Below are positions 51,001 through 62,900 of a stretch of DNA of 64,000 nucleotides, piece by piece; position 1 is the first letter of the stretch; each line of letters opens with the position of its first letter. The notes beneath the pieces were generated by a model that was not told where the DNA came from, searched no databases, and saw only the letters and a program-made list of their open reading frames with translations. Source of the DNA: Schistocerca nitens (Eukaryota; Arthropoda; Insecta; Orthoptera; Acrididae); assembly GCF_023898315.1 (NCBI RefSeq), contig NC_064619.1:477441376-477505375 (forward strand), read 5' to 3'. A program made the position numbers and the translations under genes.

Positions 51001-53581
51001 AACCACAAAAAAAAAAAAAAAAAAAAAAAAGTGCCTGCACAGCAAGGCTGTTTTGGTTAGTGTTAAAAGGCCAGATCAGTCAATCATCCAGACTGTTGCC
51101 CCTGCAACTACTGAAAAGGCTGCTGCCCCTCTTCAGGAACCACACGTTTGTCTGGCCTCTCAACAGATACCTCTCCATTGTGGTTGCACCTATCTGTGGT
51201 TGCACCTATCTGTATCGCTGAGGCACGCAAGCCTGCCCACCAATGGAAAGGTCCATGGTTCTTGGGGAGAAGATAACCTATTTATTTTACACCAACTAAT
51301 GGAGAAATTTGTAGCATTAGAGGAGGAGCTACACGTTGCCTTTGTGGATTTAACAAAAGCTTACAATACAGTCCCTAGATCTAAGCTGTGGGAAGCTATG
51401 AAATATATAGGTATGGACGATCACCTTTTTCAAATTATTTTTGAAATGTACAGAGATAATGTGGCACAGATTAAACGATGTTCAGAGTTATCAGAACCTA
51501 TTAATGTCATTAAAGGTTTGCAGCAAGGTTGCAGTATGTCAGTCACCATGTTCAATTTATATGTACGAGGGTCACTCCAAAAGAAATGCACACTATTTTT
51601 GTAAAAATACAGTTTTCATTCTGCATGTGTGAAAGTTTTACAGCGTGTAGATACATCCTTCCCACTTGTTTTCAAACTTAGTTCAACCTGTTCCTGTGAG
51701 TGGCACTGTCACAGCACGTCTTGAAGATGGCTGCTACACTTGAAGTTCGTCAGAAGTAACGTGCTGTCATAGAATTCCTGTGCTGTCAAAACGAGACAGT
51801 GGGAAACGTCCACAAGAGGTTGAAAAATGTGTATGGAGATGCTGCTGTCGATCGCAGTACAGATGGTTGGTGGGCAAGCAGGTTATGTGATGAAAGCGGG
51901 CAGGGCAATATTGAGGATTGTCCACACAGCGGCAGGCCTCGTACTGCACGCACTCCAGACAACGTGCAGAGAGTTAACGAATTGGTGACTGCTGACAGAC
52001 GCATCACAGTAAACGAATTGTCACGCTATGTTGGGATATAGGGGAAGGAAGCGTCTGCAGGATACTGAAAGTGTTGGCATTAAAGAAACAAGAACAACGG
52101 TATGCAGTGAACTTTTGGAACAGTATGAGAATTGTGGAGATGATTTTCTTGGAAGAATTGTGACAGGTGATGAAACATGGCTTCATGATTTTTCACCAGA
52201 GACGAAGAGGCAATCAGTGGAGTGACAACATGCAAATTCACTCAAGAAAACAAAATTAAAAACCACACCTGCTGGAAAAGTTATGGCTACGGTGTTTTTA
52301 GATTCCGAAGGACTCTTGCTTGTGGACATCATGCCAAGTGGAACCACCATAAATTCTGATGAAAGTGTGACGACTCTGAAGAAACTTCAAGCTTGACTGA
52401 ATCGTGTTCGACCACATCGGCAAAAGCAGGATGTTTAGCTGTTGCACGACAATGCACGGCCACATATCAGTCAAAAAACCATGGAAGCGATCACAAAACT
52501 CGGATGGACAAAACTGAAACACGTGCCTTACAGTCCTGACCTGGCTCCATGTGACTCATCTCGTTGGGGAAACTGAAAGACTCTCTTCGTGGAACAAGGT
52601 TTGAGGATGATGACTCCCTTGTGCATGCTGCCAAACAGTGGCTCCAACAGGTTGGTCCAGAATTTTACCGTGAGGGTATACAGGCGCTGGTTCCAAGATG
52701 TCTTAAGGCAGTTGAGAGGGATGTAAATTATGTGGAGAAATGAAAATATTGTTCCTAAAGGGTGTATCTACACACTGTAAAACATTCATACATGTAGAAT
52801 AAAAGATGGATTTAAAAAAAAAAAAATAGTGTGCATTTCTTGTGGAGTGGCTCTCCGAAATTCGAAGAACAGCTGCAGAGGAATGGGAATCACTGTCAAC
52901 AATGTACAGATATTTTCATTAAGTTTTGCCGATGATAAAGCTATTATAGCACAAGATGATTATGACCTTGAGTTCATGATGCAACAATATCAGGAACTGC
53001 AAATGAGTCTAAACAAAAACAGAGAATTTGGTGGTGAATAGTGATGCTAAATTTGAAGTACACATCAATGACTAAGCAGTTATGAGACAGGTAGATAAAT
53101 TTAAATATTTTGGGGTACGTATTGATAAAAATGGATTGGGCCATACAGAATTCAGCAAAGCAGAAAAGTGTTAGGGTGTATGAATTCTTTTTGGTGGGAT
53201 AAGAATATTTCCAACAGCAATAAGAAAAGAGTAGGTAAGATAATGCAGAATATCAAGAATTGAAAGAAAAACTGATGATGAAGTAAGAGCTAGAATGACG
53301 GCAAATAATACAGTGATAGAATTGAAGGAAAATCATTAAAATGGTACTGACATATGATGAGAATGCCAGATCATCGGTGGGCAAAGATGATTTATGAATG
53401 GAAACCACCCGGCAGACATAATCATGGAAGACCACGACGTTCTTGGACAGACCACATAAATGGAGTAATGGAACATCGCAGCATCGACAAGGATGATGCG
53501 CTGGATAAAGAGGCTTGGTGGTGGATAACAGGAATGCAACAAGATGTTATTAATTAATCTTTGTATTGATTAATCCTGTAG

Positions 53582-53612
<31 letters not shown>

Positions 53613-55195
53613 AGTTTGTATCAACATGATATTGTACCTTGCCATAAAGCATCATCTATGAGGTGGTGGCTTGATGACATTAACATTCCTGAAATGGACT
53701 GGTCTAGTTGGAGTCCTGACATGAAACTAATGAACACCTGTGGGATGAGTTAGAATGTCTACTTCGCTTCAAACCCAAATTTCGAATATTACTACCTTCT
53801 TTGGCTTCAGATCTTGAGGAAGAATGGATTGCATTCCTCCACAGATATTCAGACAACTGAAACTTCCTAGCAGATTAAAACTCTGTGACAGATTGGGACT
53901 CGATCCTGAGACTTGTGCCTTTCATGTGGAAGTGCTCTACTAACTGAGCTACCTGAGTGCGCCTTACAAGCAGTTATCACAGGTGTATTTCCACCATTAC
54001 CTAATCTCCTACCTTACAAACTTCACAGAAGTCCTTCCTGCGAAACTTGCAGGTCTAGAATTCCTCTCTTTCAGGAGTGCTAGTCTCACAAGTTTCTCCG
54101 TGAGAACTTCTGTGGAGTTAGGAAGGTAGGAGATAAGTTACTGGTAGAATTAGAGCTCTGAGGAAATGTCATAAGTCATGCTCAGATAGCTTAGTTGGTA
54201 GAGTGTGTACTCCACTGCAGAGTGAACATTCATTTTGGATTCAGACATATCTTTGAAAGTGTCTGCGGCAGAATTAAATCCGTCTTAAAGGAGATGGATG
54301 CAACACCCCTCTATTAATGTGTACCAGTAGGTACCTGGATACTTCCGATCAGATAGTGTATAATCATTAATGGTTTTTGTTGATGATAACAATGTTTCAG
54401 CTGAACTGTGATGTACATAATGACAATACTAGAAACAAAATTAATATCCCTGCATACTTTGCCTTCTCCTCCAGGGTTCAGAAAGGAGTTACATACTCTG
54501 GATGGTGAGATGTTCATTTAACAAGTTCCCATCAAACCTAATGCAAGAAATGGGAATTACAATAAATTCATATGAAAATAAATTGAAAGTATACCTCATT
54601 AGCAACTATTTCTACTAATAATGTGAAAGGGACTGGAACATTGTCACCTTCCTGGCAAGTAGAACCGTTTGTAATAAAGTTGTATGACAAATAATAATGT
54701 GTTATAAATAGGACACAGTATTTGTAGATGCCAAAATGTTTCCTTTGACAAATACCTTTACAATCAAGTGAATATTAAGCTAGCAATAACAGATAAACAG
54801 TAGCTATATAATATATTAGTCAACCACAATATTATAGTACCTGGGAGATAGGACTTATTGTGAGTTTTTATCATGATATTTCATGAAGAAATGTGAAACA
54901 CTTGATAATATATGCACAACTGTCTTGATATCATTCACAGTGTGATTTGTTTTCCTTAGTCACTGCTGAACTTGTTTACTGTAGTGTCATTGCGTGTTTC
55001 CTTTAACAGCCATGTGAGGCCAAGTGCAGTACATGATCAAATAATACTAGCAAAACCACCAGTGCTTTATAATTGCTAAATATGTGTGGGAGTCGGATAT
55101 ACTTACTGATCTCCTTCTTAATCTCTCTTCCATCTCCTCTCCCCTCTCTTTGTGTATCATCTCCTCCTCCTCCTCCTCCTCCTCCTCCCTATCGT

Positions 55196-55249
<54 letters not shown>

Positions 55250-56248
55250 CATAATCCTCACTCCTCTATTTTCCATTTCCTCCTCCCCTCTCTCTATGTT
55301 CAGTTCTCCCTCCTCCTTCCATTTCCTTTTCACCCCTGTGACTGACTTTGAGCCTTGTTCATTATTATAGACAACAAAGCCTTGATTGGGAATTGACATG
55401 ACTTGAAGTAAATGGGTAAATCGGTCGAGGTCATTGGTATGTGGGGTATTAGAGACCCCTCCTGCTGTCGGATCTGTGAGGATATTAGCTTCAGTGATAC
55501 TGTTTCTCGTAGTTTAAATCTGCAAGATGATAAATTACAAATTCAGACAATTCAGATTCCATAGTAGTATTGTTTTTAAAATCACATAAGACATAAATAC
55601 AGCTTTCCTGATTTCTGTTAAATCAGACTGTGAGGAAGAAAACAAGAGACGTCTTAATTTTTTGTTTTTATAAAGGGGAACAATTTGTCTAATGGTTTAA
55701 ATCCTCTACTACCTGTATCATAGTTACAACTGACTGAGAAAAGTATGTGAAACCCCACATTTTCACATTACGTTTTGAAATATGGATAATTATATTCCAC
55801 GATAATTATTATATATAAAATGACTGTGTAAAAGTAGTCCTTTTTTCACTGAAACTACAAAAGTGAATAAAAAACAGTGTAAAACAACATAATATATAAT
55901 TGTATTTAAAAGCAAAGATGATGTGACTTACCAAATGAAAGTGCTGGCAGGTCGACAGACACACAAACGAACACAAACATACACACAAAATTCAAGCTTT
56001 CGCAACAAACTGTTGCCTCATCAGGAAAGAGGGAAGGAGAGGGAAAGACGAAAGGATGTGGGTTTTAAGGGAGAGGGTAAGGAGTCATTCCAATCCCGGG
56101 AGCGGAAAGACTTACCTTAGGGGGAAAAAAGGACAGGTATACACTCGCGCGCACACACACACATGTCCATCCACACATATACAGACACAAGCAGACATAT
56201 TTGACATATTTGAAATATGTCTGCTTGTGTCTGTATATGTGTGGATGG

Positions 56249-56303
<55 letters not shown>

Positions 56304-56869
56304 CGCGAGTGTATACCTGTCCTTTTTTCCCCCTAAGGTAAGTCTTTCCGCTCCCGGGATTGGAATGACTCCTTACCCTCTCCCTTAAAACCCACATCCT
56401 TTCGTCTTTCCCTCTCCTTCCCTCTTTCCTGATGAGGCAACAGTTTGTTGCGAAAGCTTGAATTTTGTGTGTATGTTTGTGTTCATTTGTGTGTCTGTCG
56501 ACCTGCCAGCACTTTCATTTGGTAAGTCACATCATCTTTGTTTTTAGATATATTTTTCCTACGTGGAATGTTTCCCTCTATTATAACCATATCATTAATA
56601 ATATATAATTGAACAGACGCACGTTACAATTTAGGTGTTTGATTTTTTAAGTTGCTACTCTGGGACCTGTTTTTTCAATTGACAGGAGAAATTTTAGAAA
56701 CCACTTAAACGGTGTGGAAATGTTTTGTTTCTCATGCAGTGAAAAAATATGTTCATCCTTGACTGACTGACACTTATTTTTGTCTAGCTAGTGTTCTCAG
56801 TGTAAGATTATCCCCATCCATGTAAGTGGCTGCCTATCATAGAACTTGTCTTAGGCAACCTAAAAGATG

Positions 56870-56913
<44 letters not shown>

Positions 56914-59900
56914 TTAGCACCCCACTGCTTTGCTCATATGGCCTGCAGAAATTTTGTTCTTTTTACTTGATTGAATTTTTATGTTGTTCACAAATTGCAA
57001 CACCTGCAAAGCTTTTTACGCTAATTACTGCCATGTAAGCATGGTCTTTTCCAAATGTGCTTCCGACCAAAAAGCGATTTTGGAAGCAGAAGTCCAAAGT
57101 TTTGGTAACCATGCCTTTTGTATTCTTGTGGAGATACTTCTATAGCAACTTCCATCCCTTAACAAATATTTCTTTACATCTAACGGAGAAGTGAAATACC
57201 AGTTTTCATAAATTTAGCTTTAACATTTTTTTTTAGGTAACAAAATATTTTCTTAAAAATTTTCATCCCCTATTGCACTCCCTTAGGGGTTGAATTTCCA
57301 GAAACACTGAAATACACAATTTTTAAAAAAAATTCTAACTGAGAAGTCAAATACCATTTGTCATAGATGTAGCATTAAAAATCCCTTAGTAGTTTTTCAG
57401 TAATTATTTGTTTTCAGAAAAACTTTCACCCCTTTTTTTTTACCCACCTTACTGGTTGAGTTTCTAAAAAATGCTTAAACACATATTTATTTTCCGATTG
57501 AGAAACGAAATTCCAGTATTTGTAGTTCTAGCTTCAAAATTTCCTTAATAGAGACATTGTATGTATTGTATTGTATGTTAACTGGGGACCTAGAAACAAC
57601 GGAGAGGCTCTGTCCCTGTCCCTGCCGCAGCCGCAGTGGTCCACAACTCCACGGCGAGTACCGCAGTCCCCTTCACCTCTCCGCTGCCCCACACCGAACC
57701 CAGGGTTATTGTTCGGTTCGGCCCCCGGTGGACTCCCCAGGGAACCTCTCACACCAGATGAGTGTAACCCCCATGTTTGCATGGTAGAGTAATGGTGGTG
57801 TACATGTACGTGGAGAACTTGTTTGCGCAGGAATCGCTGACATAGTGTAACTGAGGCAGAATAAGGGGAACCATCCTGCATTCGCCGAGGCAGATGGAAA
57901 ACCACCTAAAAACCATCCACAGACTGGCCGGTTCATCGGACCTCGACACACATCCGCCGGGCGGATTCGTGCCAGGGACCAGGCGTTCCTTCCTGCCCGG
58001 AAAGTCGTGCGTTAGACTGCACGGCCAACCGGGCGGGCTAATAGAGACATACTGTCAAAATGCCTTTCATCCCCTATTTCAGCCCCTTAGGAGTGGAATT
58101 TCAAACAATCCCTTCTTAAACAGTACCTACAGTATAAGAGCCACGCCCTCTCCAGTTTCTGTCCTTGGGAATTTGGGTTGGGCGGTCATGAGTCAGTGAA
58201 TTAGTCTGACCCTATTTCAGTCCCATAGGTGTTGAATTCCCAAAAACAGTGAAACATGTATTTTTTTCATCTCGAACAGATGCCAAACACCAATTTACAA
58301 AGATTTATCTCCCTAGTTCACCTCGTTAATGATCCAATTTCCCAAAACACTGAAACGCATATTTTTTAATTTGTAACTTCATAGATGTAGAATTAGAAAT
58401 ATTTTAGTAGTTTTTTAATAATGATACATTTTCAAAAAAGGTTTCACCTCCTTAGGGTTAAATTTCAAAAAGTGCTGAAACATGTATTGCTTTATTTCTG
58501 ACCGAGAAACCAAATACTAATTTTTGTATGTCTGACTTTAAAATTGCCTTAATAGTGACATATTTCAAAAAAACTCTTCATCCCGTATTTCACCCCCTTA
58601 GGGCTGGAATTTTGAAAAATCTCTTCTTAAACGATGCCTACAGTATAAGATCTGTACCTCACCAAATTTTAAGTTTCTATCCGTAGCGGTTTGGGCTTGG
58701 TGATTGGTCAGTCAGGACATTACCCTTTTATACATAGATGCATATGCACATAAGATGTTAATATCGTTGATTCCCTTCAACAAATTAATTTTTGTCACAC
58801 AAATACATCAACAATTCAGAGATTTTTCCCATTGTCACTTATATGTGACCATCTCTTGTAAGTATGACGTAATGCTTATGTAATTAACTGACAGTAATTA
58901 TGTGTCGGGCCAAGACTTGTACCCAGAATCTTCCCTTTTGCTGGCAATTATTTTACTGACTGAGCTATCAAGCATGAATTGAAACAATCCTCATGGCCTC
59001 AGTACTGCCAGTACCTCGCTCCTTACTTCCCATACTTTCCAGAAGTTCTCCTGCATATCTTATGGCACTAGCACTTCTGAAAGAGAGAATGTCTTAGGCA
59101 GTGGCTTTGCCACAACCTATGGGATTGTTTCCAGAATGAATCTTGTGTTCTTTTATGGAGGGTGTGCTGTTTTCCAATTTCCAGGAAGACTAAAACTGTG
59201 CGCTGATCTCAGATTCGATCCTAGAACCTTACCTTTTGCTGGCAGTTCTCATAGAAACTGAGCTTGCCATCTTTTTCAGCTAGTCTTTTTAATGTTAACT
59301 CGTTTATCTACATTAGCAGGCACCAGTTAGTTTATATGGTGATGTAAATACTGATCTGTATTTAGTCTGTTGTCTAACAATATACATTTATAATCAAATT
59401 GCTTAAACCCCTCTGTGTTAATGTTGGAATTGATTTGCTCAAAAATCTAGTCTCCAGTAATCTTGTTAGTGGTCAGGTACTGATATTGAGTGCAGAATTC
59501 AGCTTTAAGCCAGCAAAAATACATGCTGAGTTTTGTGTTTTCCTAGTGACACACTATTAATTAATTAATTAATTAATTAATTATTTTTTCCAGGTGACAA
59601 TGAATCTGGTAAGACAACACTGATAGCAAAACTTCAAGGAGTTGAGGATCCAAAGAAGGGCTCTGGTTTAGAATATGCTTATATTGATGTGAGAGATGAA
59701 TACAGAGATGGTAATTATAAAAGTTTATATATATGCACGAGTTTACCTTTATAACTATATCATGCTAAATTTGGTCAAGATTCGGAATGCAAATTTCCCA
59801 TCCTTAAGAGGCTTGCACTTCTCCAGTAATTTGCACAAAGCTTCTTATGGGTAGCATGTGTAATGGAGACATGTTGGACAACTCAAGTAAACAAACATGT

Positions 59901-62900
59901 TCACTGACTGGCTGACACACATTGTTTCACTTATATCAATAAGACTGCACTGTTTTGATAATGATTCTTAGGGACGATGTTTTTGTAACATTATGGTTAT
60001 TTTGCACAGCAGAACAAAATGAATTGTTTCAAGCTTTAAATGATTACAATAACATTAGTTTTGTGTTACAGTTAATACAAGCAAATTTTTATTGATAGCA
60101 TATTATGTGGAATCCAGGTGGTTGGATTGGAGTAATTCCCCCATTAAAAATACCATGAGTAAGCTTCACAAGCCAATAGTCTTAAGCCGTCAGTACACGG
60201 ACCATGCTGTCGAACGTAAGTGTTAAGCGTGTAGAGTTCAGCGTGCTGCTGAACGCTATGAAACTGTGCGACTCGTGCACCTGCTGAACGCTCAGAAACA
60301 ATGACTCGTGCACACAGTACATGGGCCCCATTGTGGTATATGCGATCACAGCGCACGCCAGTTGCAGTTGTCAGCTGTACCTGGCTCACAAATCACACTA
60401 TTTACGAAATGGGCAAACTTAAAATTCCCATATGAGCTCTATTAAAATGTACTTTCCTGGCTTGTCCATACTCGCATCAGCTTGCTCTGTCTGTAAATAA
60501 AAACAATGTCCATAAAAATGTTATAAGGCAAAAAGTAAAGTACCATGTCTGCTCAATGAGGACATTGGTTTATTCCATTGCAAATAGTGCGATGAAAGTT
60601 TCAATAATTATCCACGCAGGGTAATCATTATTTCATCATTCTCATTTTTTAATGAAATCCTAGGGTCATTCTTACTTGATCTCTGTTCCTACTCAGTAGA
60701 AGAATCTCTACATGTGAATTACAAAATTAAAAAAAAGGGCAAACTATCTTACTGCAAGTAGTGCAAGGTGTCCTGTCGATCAAGCCAATCGAACAAACTC
60801 GCCCCTCAAAAATAGCGTCCTAATATTTACTCTAACATCGAATATTATAATATATACTTATATAACTAATAAGAAAGTATCAAAACCTAGAAAAAAGTGG
60901 AGCTTTGAAGAAAAAAAATTTTGTCTGCAGTGGGACTTGACCCATTAACTTCCCTCCATCTTGCTTCAAAACTGTGATGCTATTCGTTGTGCTACCGTGA
61001 CATTGGTCAATGTTCAGCCGCACGTTGAGAATATCTGACATGCTAAATATTGCTCTGCATGTTCAGCAAGACTTCCCAACATGCTATTCCACGCTACGAC
61101 ATCAGAAACTCTGCACACTCAATGCTCAGCGTTCGATAGCATGGTCCATGTGCCGACGGCTTAAGAGATGAGCTGTGACAGTGTACTGATCTGTAATGGC
61201 GATATGGGTCACACTATAAACACATGCATTGTGGACTGTGAGCTGTCCTTGGTCAGCATACTAAATTTATGTTGACAAAATATGATCAGTTTGACGGATC
61301 CATATAATTTAAAAAAGCCTATGTTTTAGTGAGGCAACCACTTTACCACTAAGAGAAAAATCAGAGGAGATATCAAGATAACAAAGTAGCTGACCAAAAT
61401 GAAGCGGAGTTAGGCTGCTGGCTCTCACTGTCTTGGTTGTGAGTTATGACAGGTTGGCAGTCTGCTTGTGGAACAACTGCACCTTGCACTGTAAGCATGA
61501 AGCTGGAGGCAACTGAAACCCTGGCTGATAAAGCATCACAGTAACGATGGCGTCTTCCACCAGATTCATCAATGACAACAGTGAAAATTAACATACTCCT
61601 AGCAATAAGCATTTGACATCCCTCCCCTTTTGACCCTGTCATTCACTAAACAAACAGTATGTCAAGAGGCCCAGTCCTTTCCAACAGGAGGGATAGGGTC
61701 CCAGTGATATATAATATGAAGCAGTAACCATAAATTACAAGTAGTTAAGCTGAAGAAGGCTGCCTGCAGTAATAGCTGTTTGGCCATCCAGATTTAGGTT
61801 TATTATGCTTTTGCTGTGGGATGGTTCCTTTCAAAGGGGCACAGCCAAATTGCATCTCCCTTCTTTATTTCTCAGTGTGTGCAGTGTCTGCTTACTGTTC
61901 ACACCACCACCTCTATCTCGACACTCTTAACTATATTAAATTTGCCTTATTTTAAAGCATGGCTGTAAACAGCAGCTGTAAAACGATAATCTTGGAAAAG
62001 ATGAAAAAATCAGCCAGCCATTTGTGCAACACAGGTATATTGGAACCCTTGATGTAGGTTTCAATAAATAATTTTACAGTTTTCATGAGGGGGTGCAACA
62101 TATTGGTTACAAAAGGTTCAAGTAAAAAAATAATGAATGTAGATAAAATAATAGAAGCAAATGGTACACACTTATTTGTTACATCCTGCGTTGAAAAGGT
62201 CATTAAAATAAAGCTGTTTGGCTCTTGTCAAGTAAAAATTCCCCTCAAAAACAATACAACTAAAAATCATGGCCATCAGATGACATCAGTGTGAGCTTCA
62301 TGGATAAAACTTCTCAACCGCCGAATGTACAAGGCTCTGAAGTTAAGGTAACTTCTGTATGGAGAGCACTGAAAATTTTGTTATCAATCTCAGAATTGGT
62401 CTAGACAGTATGAAAATGGAAGAATCTCTTAAAAGTTTGGATAGCATATGAATGCAGTAACACCATACAAAAAGAAGTCCCTAATAAGGATAGTATAGGT
62501 ACTAAAGAGCATAAGGTAATTAATAACATTAATTGCAAAATGAAAAACAGTAAAGTATTAATAACAGTCAAATAAAAGGAATTCAGATCCAACCTTTAAT
62601 CAAAAGAGAATTGTTTAAGTAATACTTAAAAAAAGGGAAATTTCAAAAGAAATGGGTAGTGAATATGGATCTCAAGCCTTCTCTTTGGAGAAGCCAGTTT
62701 AAGATCCACAAGAACAGACATCCAACCTACCAGACACTGAATAGTAAAGGTAGCACTCGTAACAAGTTAGCTAGGATGATGGATGATGATGTGTCCAAAG
62801 CAACTAAACTACTGCGTCATCAGTCTGTTAGCTAGGCATTTACACACAAAAATTAAAGAATCCTTTACTTTTTTCCTTTTTATTTGCAAGTAGGTTAGAT

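Larger units (their letters stand above)
45031..51030 (+). mobile_element. LINE Y3: nearly intact 6.0-kb I-group LINE
   Basis: Flanked by GTACCTGCAC (45021-45030) and GTGCCTGCAC (51031-51040), a 10-bp target duplication with one difference. It has a leader with long C runs, ORF1, a 40-bp gap, ORF2 with endonuclease, RT and RNase H, a 3' end GCGCCCTAAAACCAC and a poly(A) tail (51007-51030). Only three disabling changes were found in both ORFs, so it is the youngest long element in the nest. RNase H in ORF2 places it in the I group rather than Jockey proper. Confidence 0.92.
41985..51270 (-). mobile_element. RTE-type LINE, minus strand, with LINE Y3 inside its 5' leader
   Basis: A 13-bp duplication AGATAACCTATTT flanks it (41972-41984 and 51271-51283). 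The 3' tail on the minus strand is an AAC repeat (plus-strand GTT run 41985-42012), typical of RTE. The coding part is 42016-44945. The leader continues from 44946 to 45030 and resumes after LINE Y3 at 51041-51270. Net length is about 3.3 kb. It is full length with moderate decay. Confidence 0.9.
41240..53560 (+). pseudogene. LINE X ORF2 remnant (split by insertions)
   Basis: Piece 1 (to 41984) reads [27 protein letters not shown]. Piece 2 (51284-51560) continues [28 protein letters not shown] (motif A), GLQQGCSMS and MFNLYV (motif B). Piece 3 (52857-53560) reads [22 protein letters not shown] (FADD catalytic loop), [11 protein letters not shown] and the terminal [20 protein letters not shown]. 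The junctions are codon-exact, and several frame breaks lie within. Confidence 0.85.
41024..53608 (+). mobile_element. LINE X (non-LTR retrotransposon with GAT tail), interrupted twice
   Basis: Flanked by a 12-bp target duplication TGATAGTTTGTA (41012-41023 and 53609-53620; the right copy abuts the GAT tail, so at least 10 bp are certain). It is 5' truncated, about 2.0 kb once the RTE (41985-51270) and mariner (51566-52856) are removed. It ends in a GAT repeat. RT landmarks are listed with its coding remnant. The clade was not assigned. Confidence 0.88.
32637..54360 (+). mobile_element. Tc1-like transposon stretched to 21.7 kb by nested insertions
   Basis: The left end TACACTATTGGATCAAAAGT and the reverse complement of the right end TACACTATCTGATCGGAAGT are inverted repeats flanked by TA (32635-32636 and 54361-54362). 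Four coding pieces in one order carry a single Tc1 transposase: 32750-33130, 40733-41023, 53621-53855 and 54248-54300. Without insertions the element is about 1.15 kb, and some 60-70 bp seem lost at the first break. The order of later arrivals is given in the findings. Confidence 0.88.
55903..56598. mobile_element. palindromic (fold-back) element, probably two Penelope-like 3' ends head to head
   Basis: The arms 55910-56210 and 56220-56545 are near-perfect reverse complements around a short centre near 56213. A 13-bp duplication TAATATATAATTG flanks the 696-bp unit (55890-55902 and 56599-56611). The right arm contains an expanded GT run that the left arm lacks. Each arm carries a hammerhead-like core (see separate entries). 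Both features fit terminal copies of a Penelope-like element, which is inference because no RT remains. Confidence 0.8.
21408..59593 (+). other. Dlic: Dlic intron 2 (38,186 bp), filled with transposons
   Basis: The donor GTAAGT (21408) and acceptor TTATTTTTTCCAG (ending 59593) keep the reading frame across the glycine codon of the P-loop. More than a dozen transposable elements lie inside and are listed separately. Between 21408 and 22198 I see no feature. Confidence 0.93.

Noticed and set aside
55073-55399. Frames rich in serine-leucine or arginine-glutamate
   Set aside because: Simple translation of a CT/GA microsatellite.
56056-56397. Two 110-residue frames with nearly the same protein on opposite strands
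   Set aside because: This is a consequence of the palindrome, not a gene.
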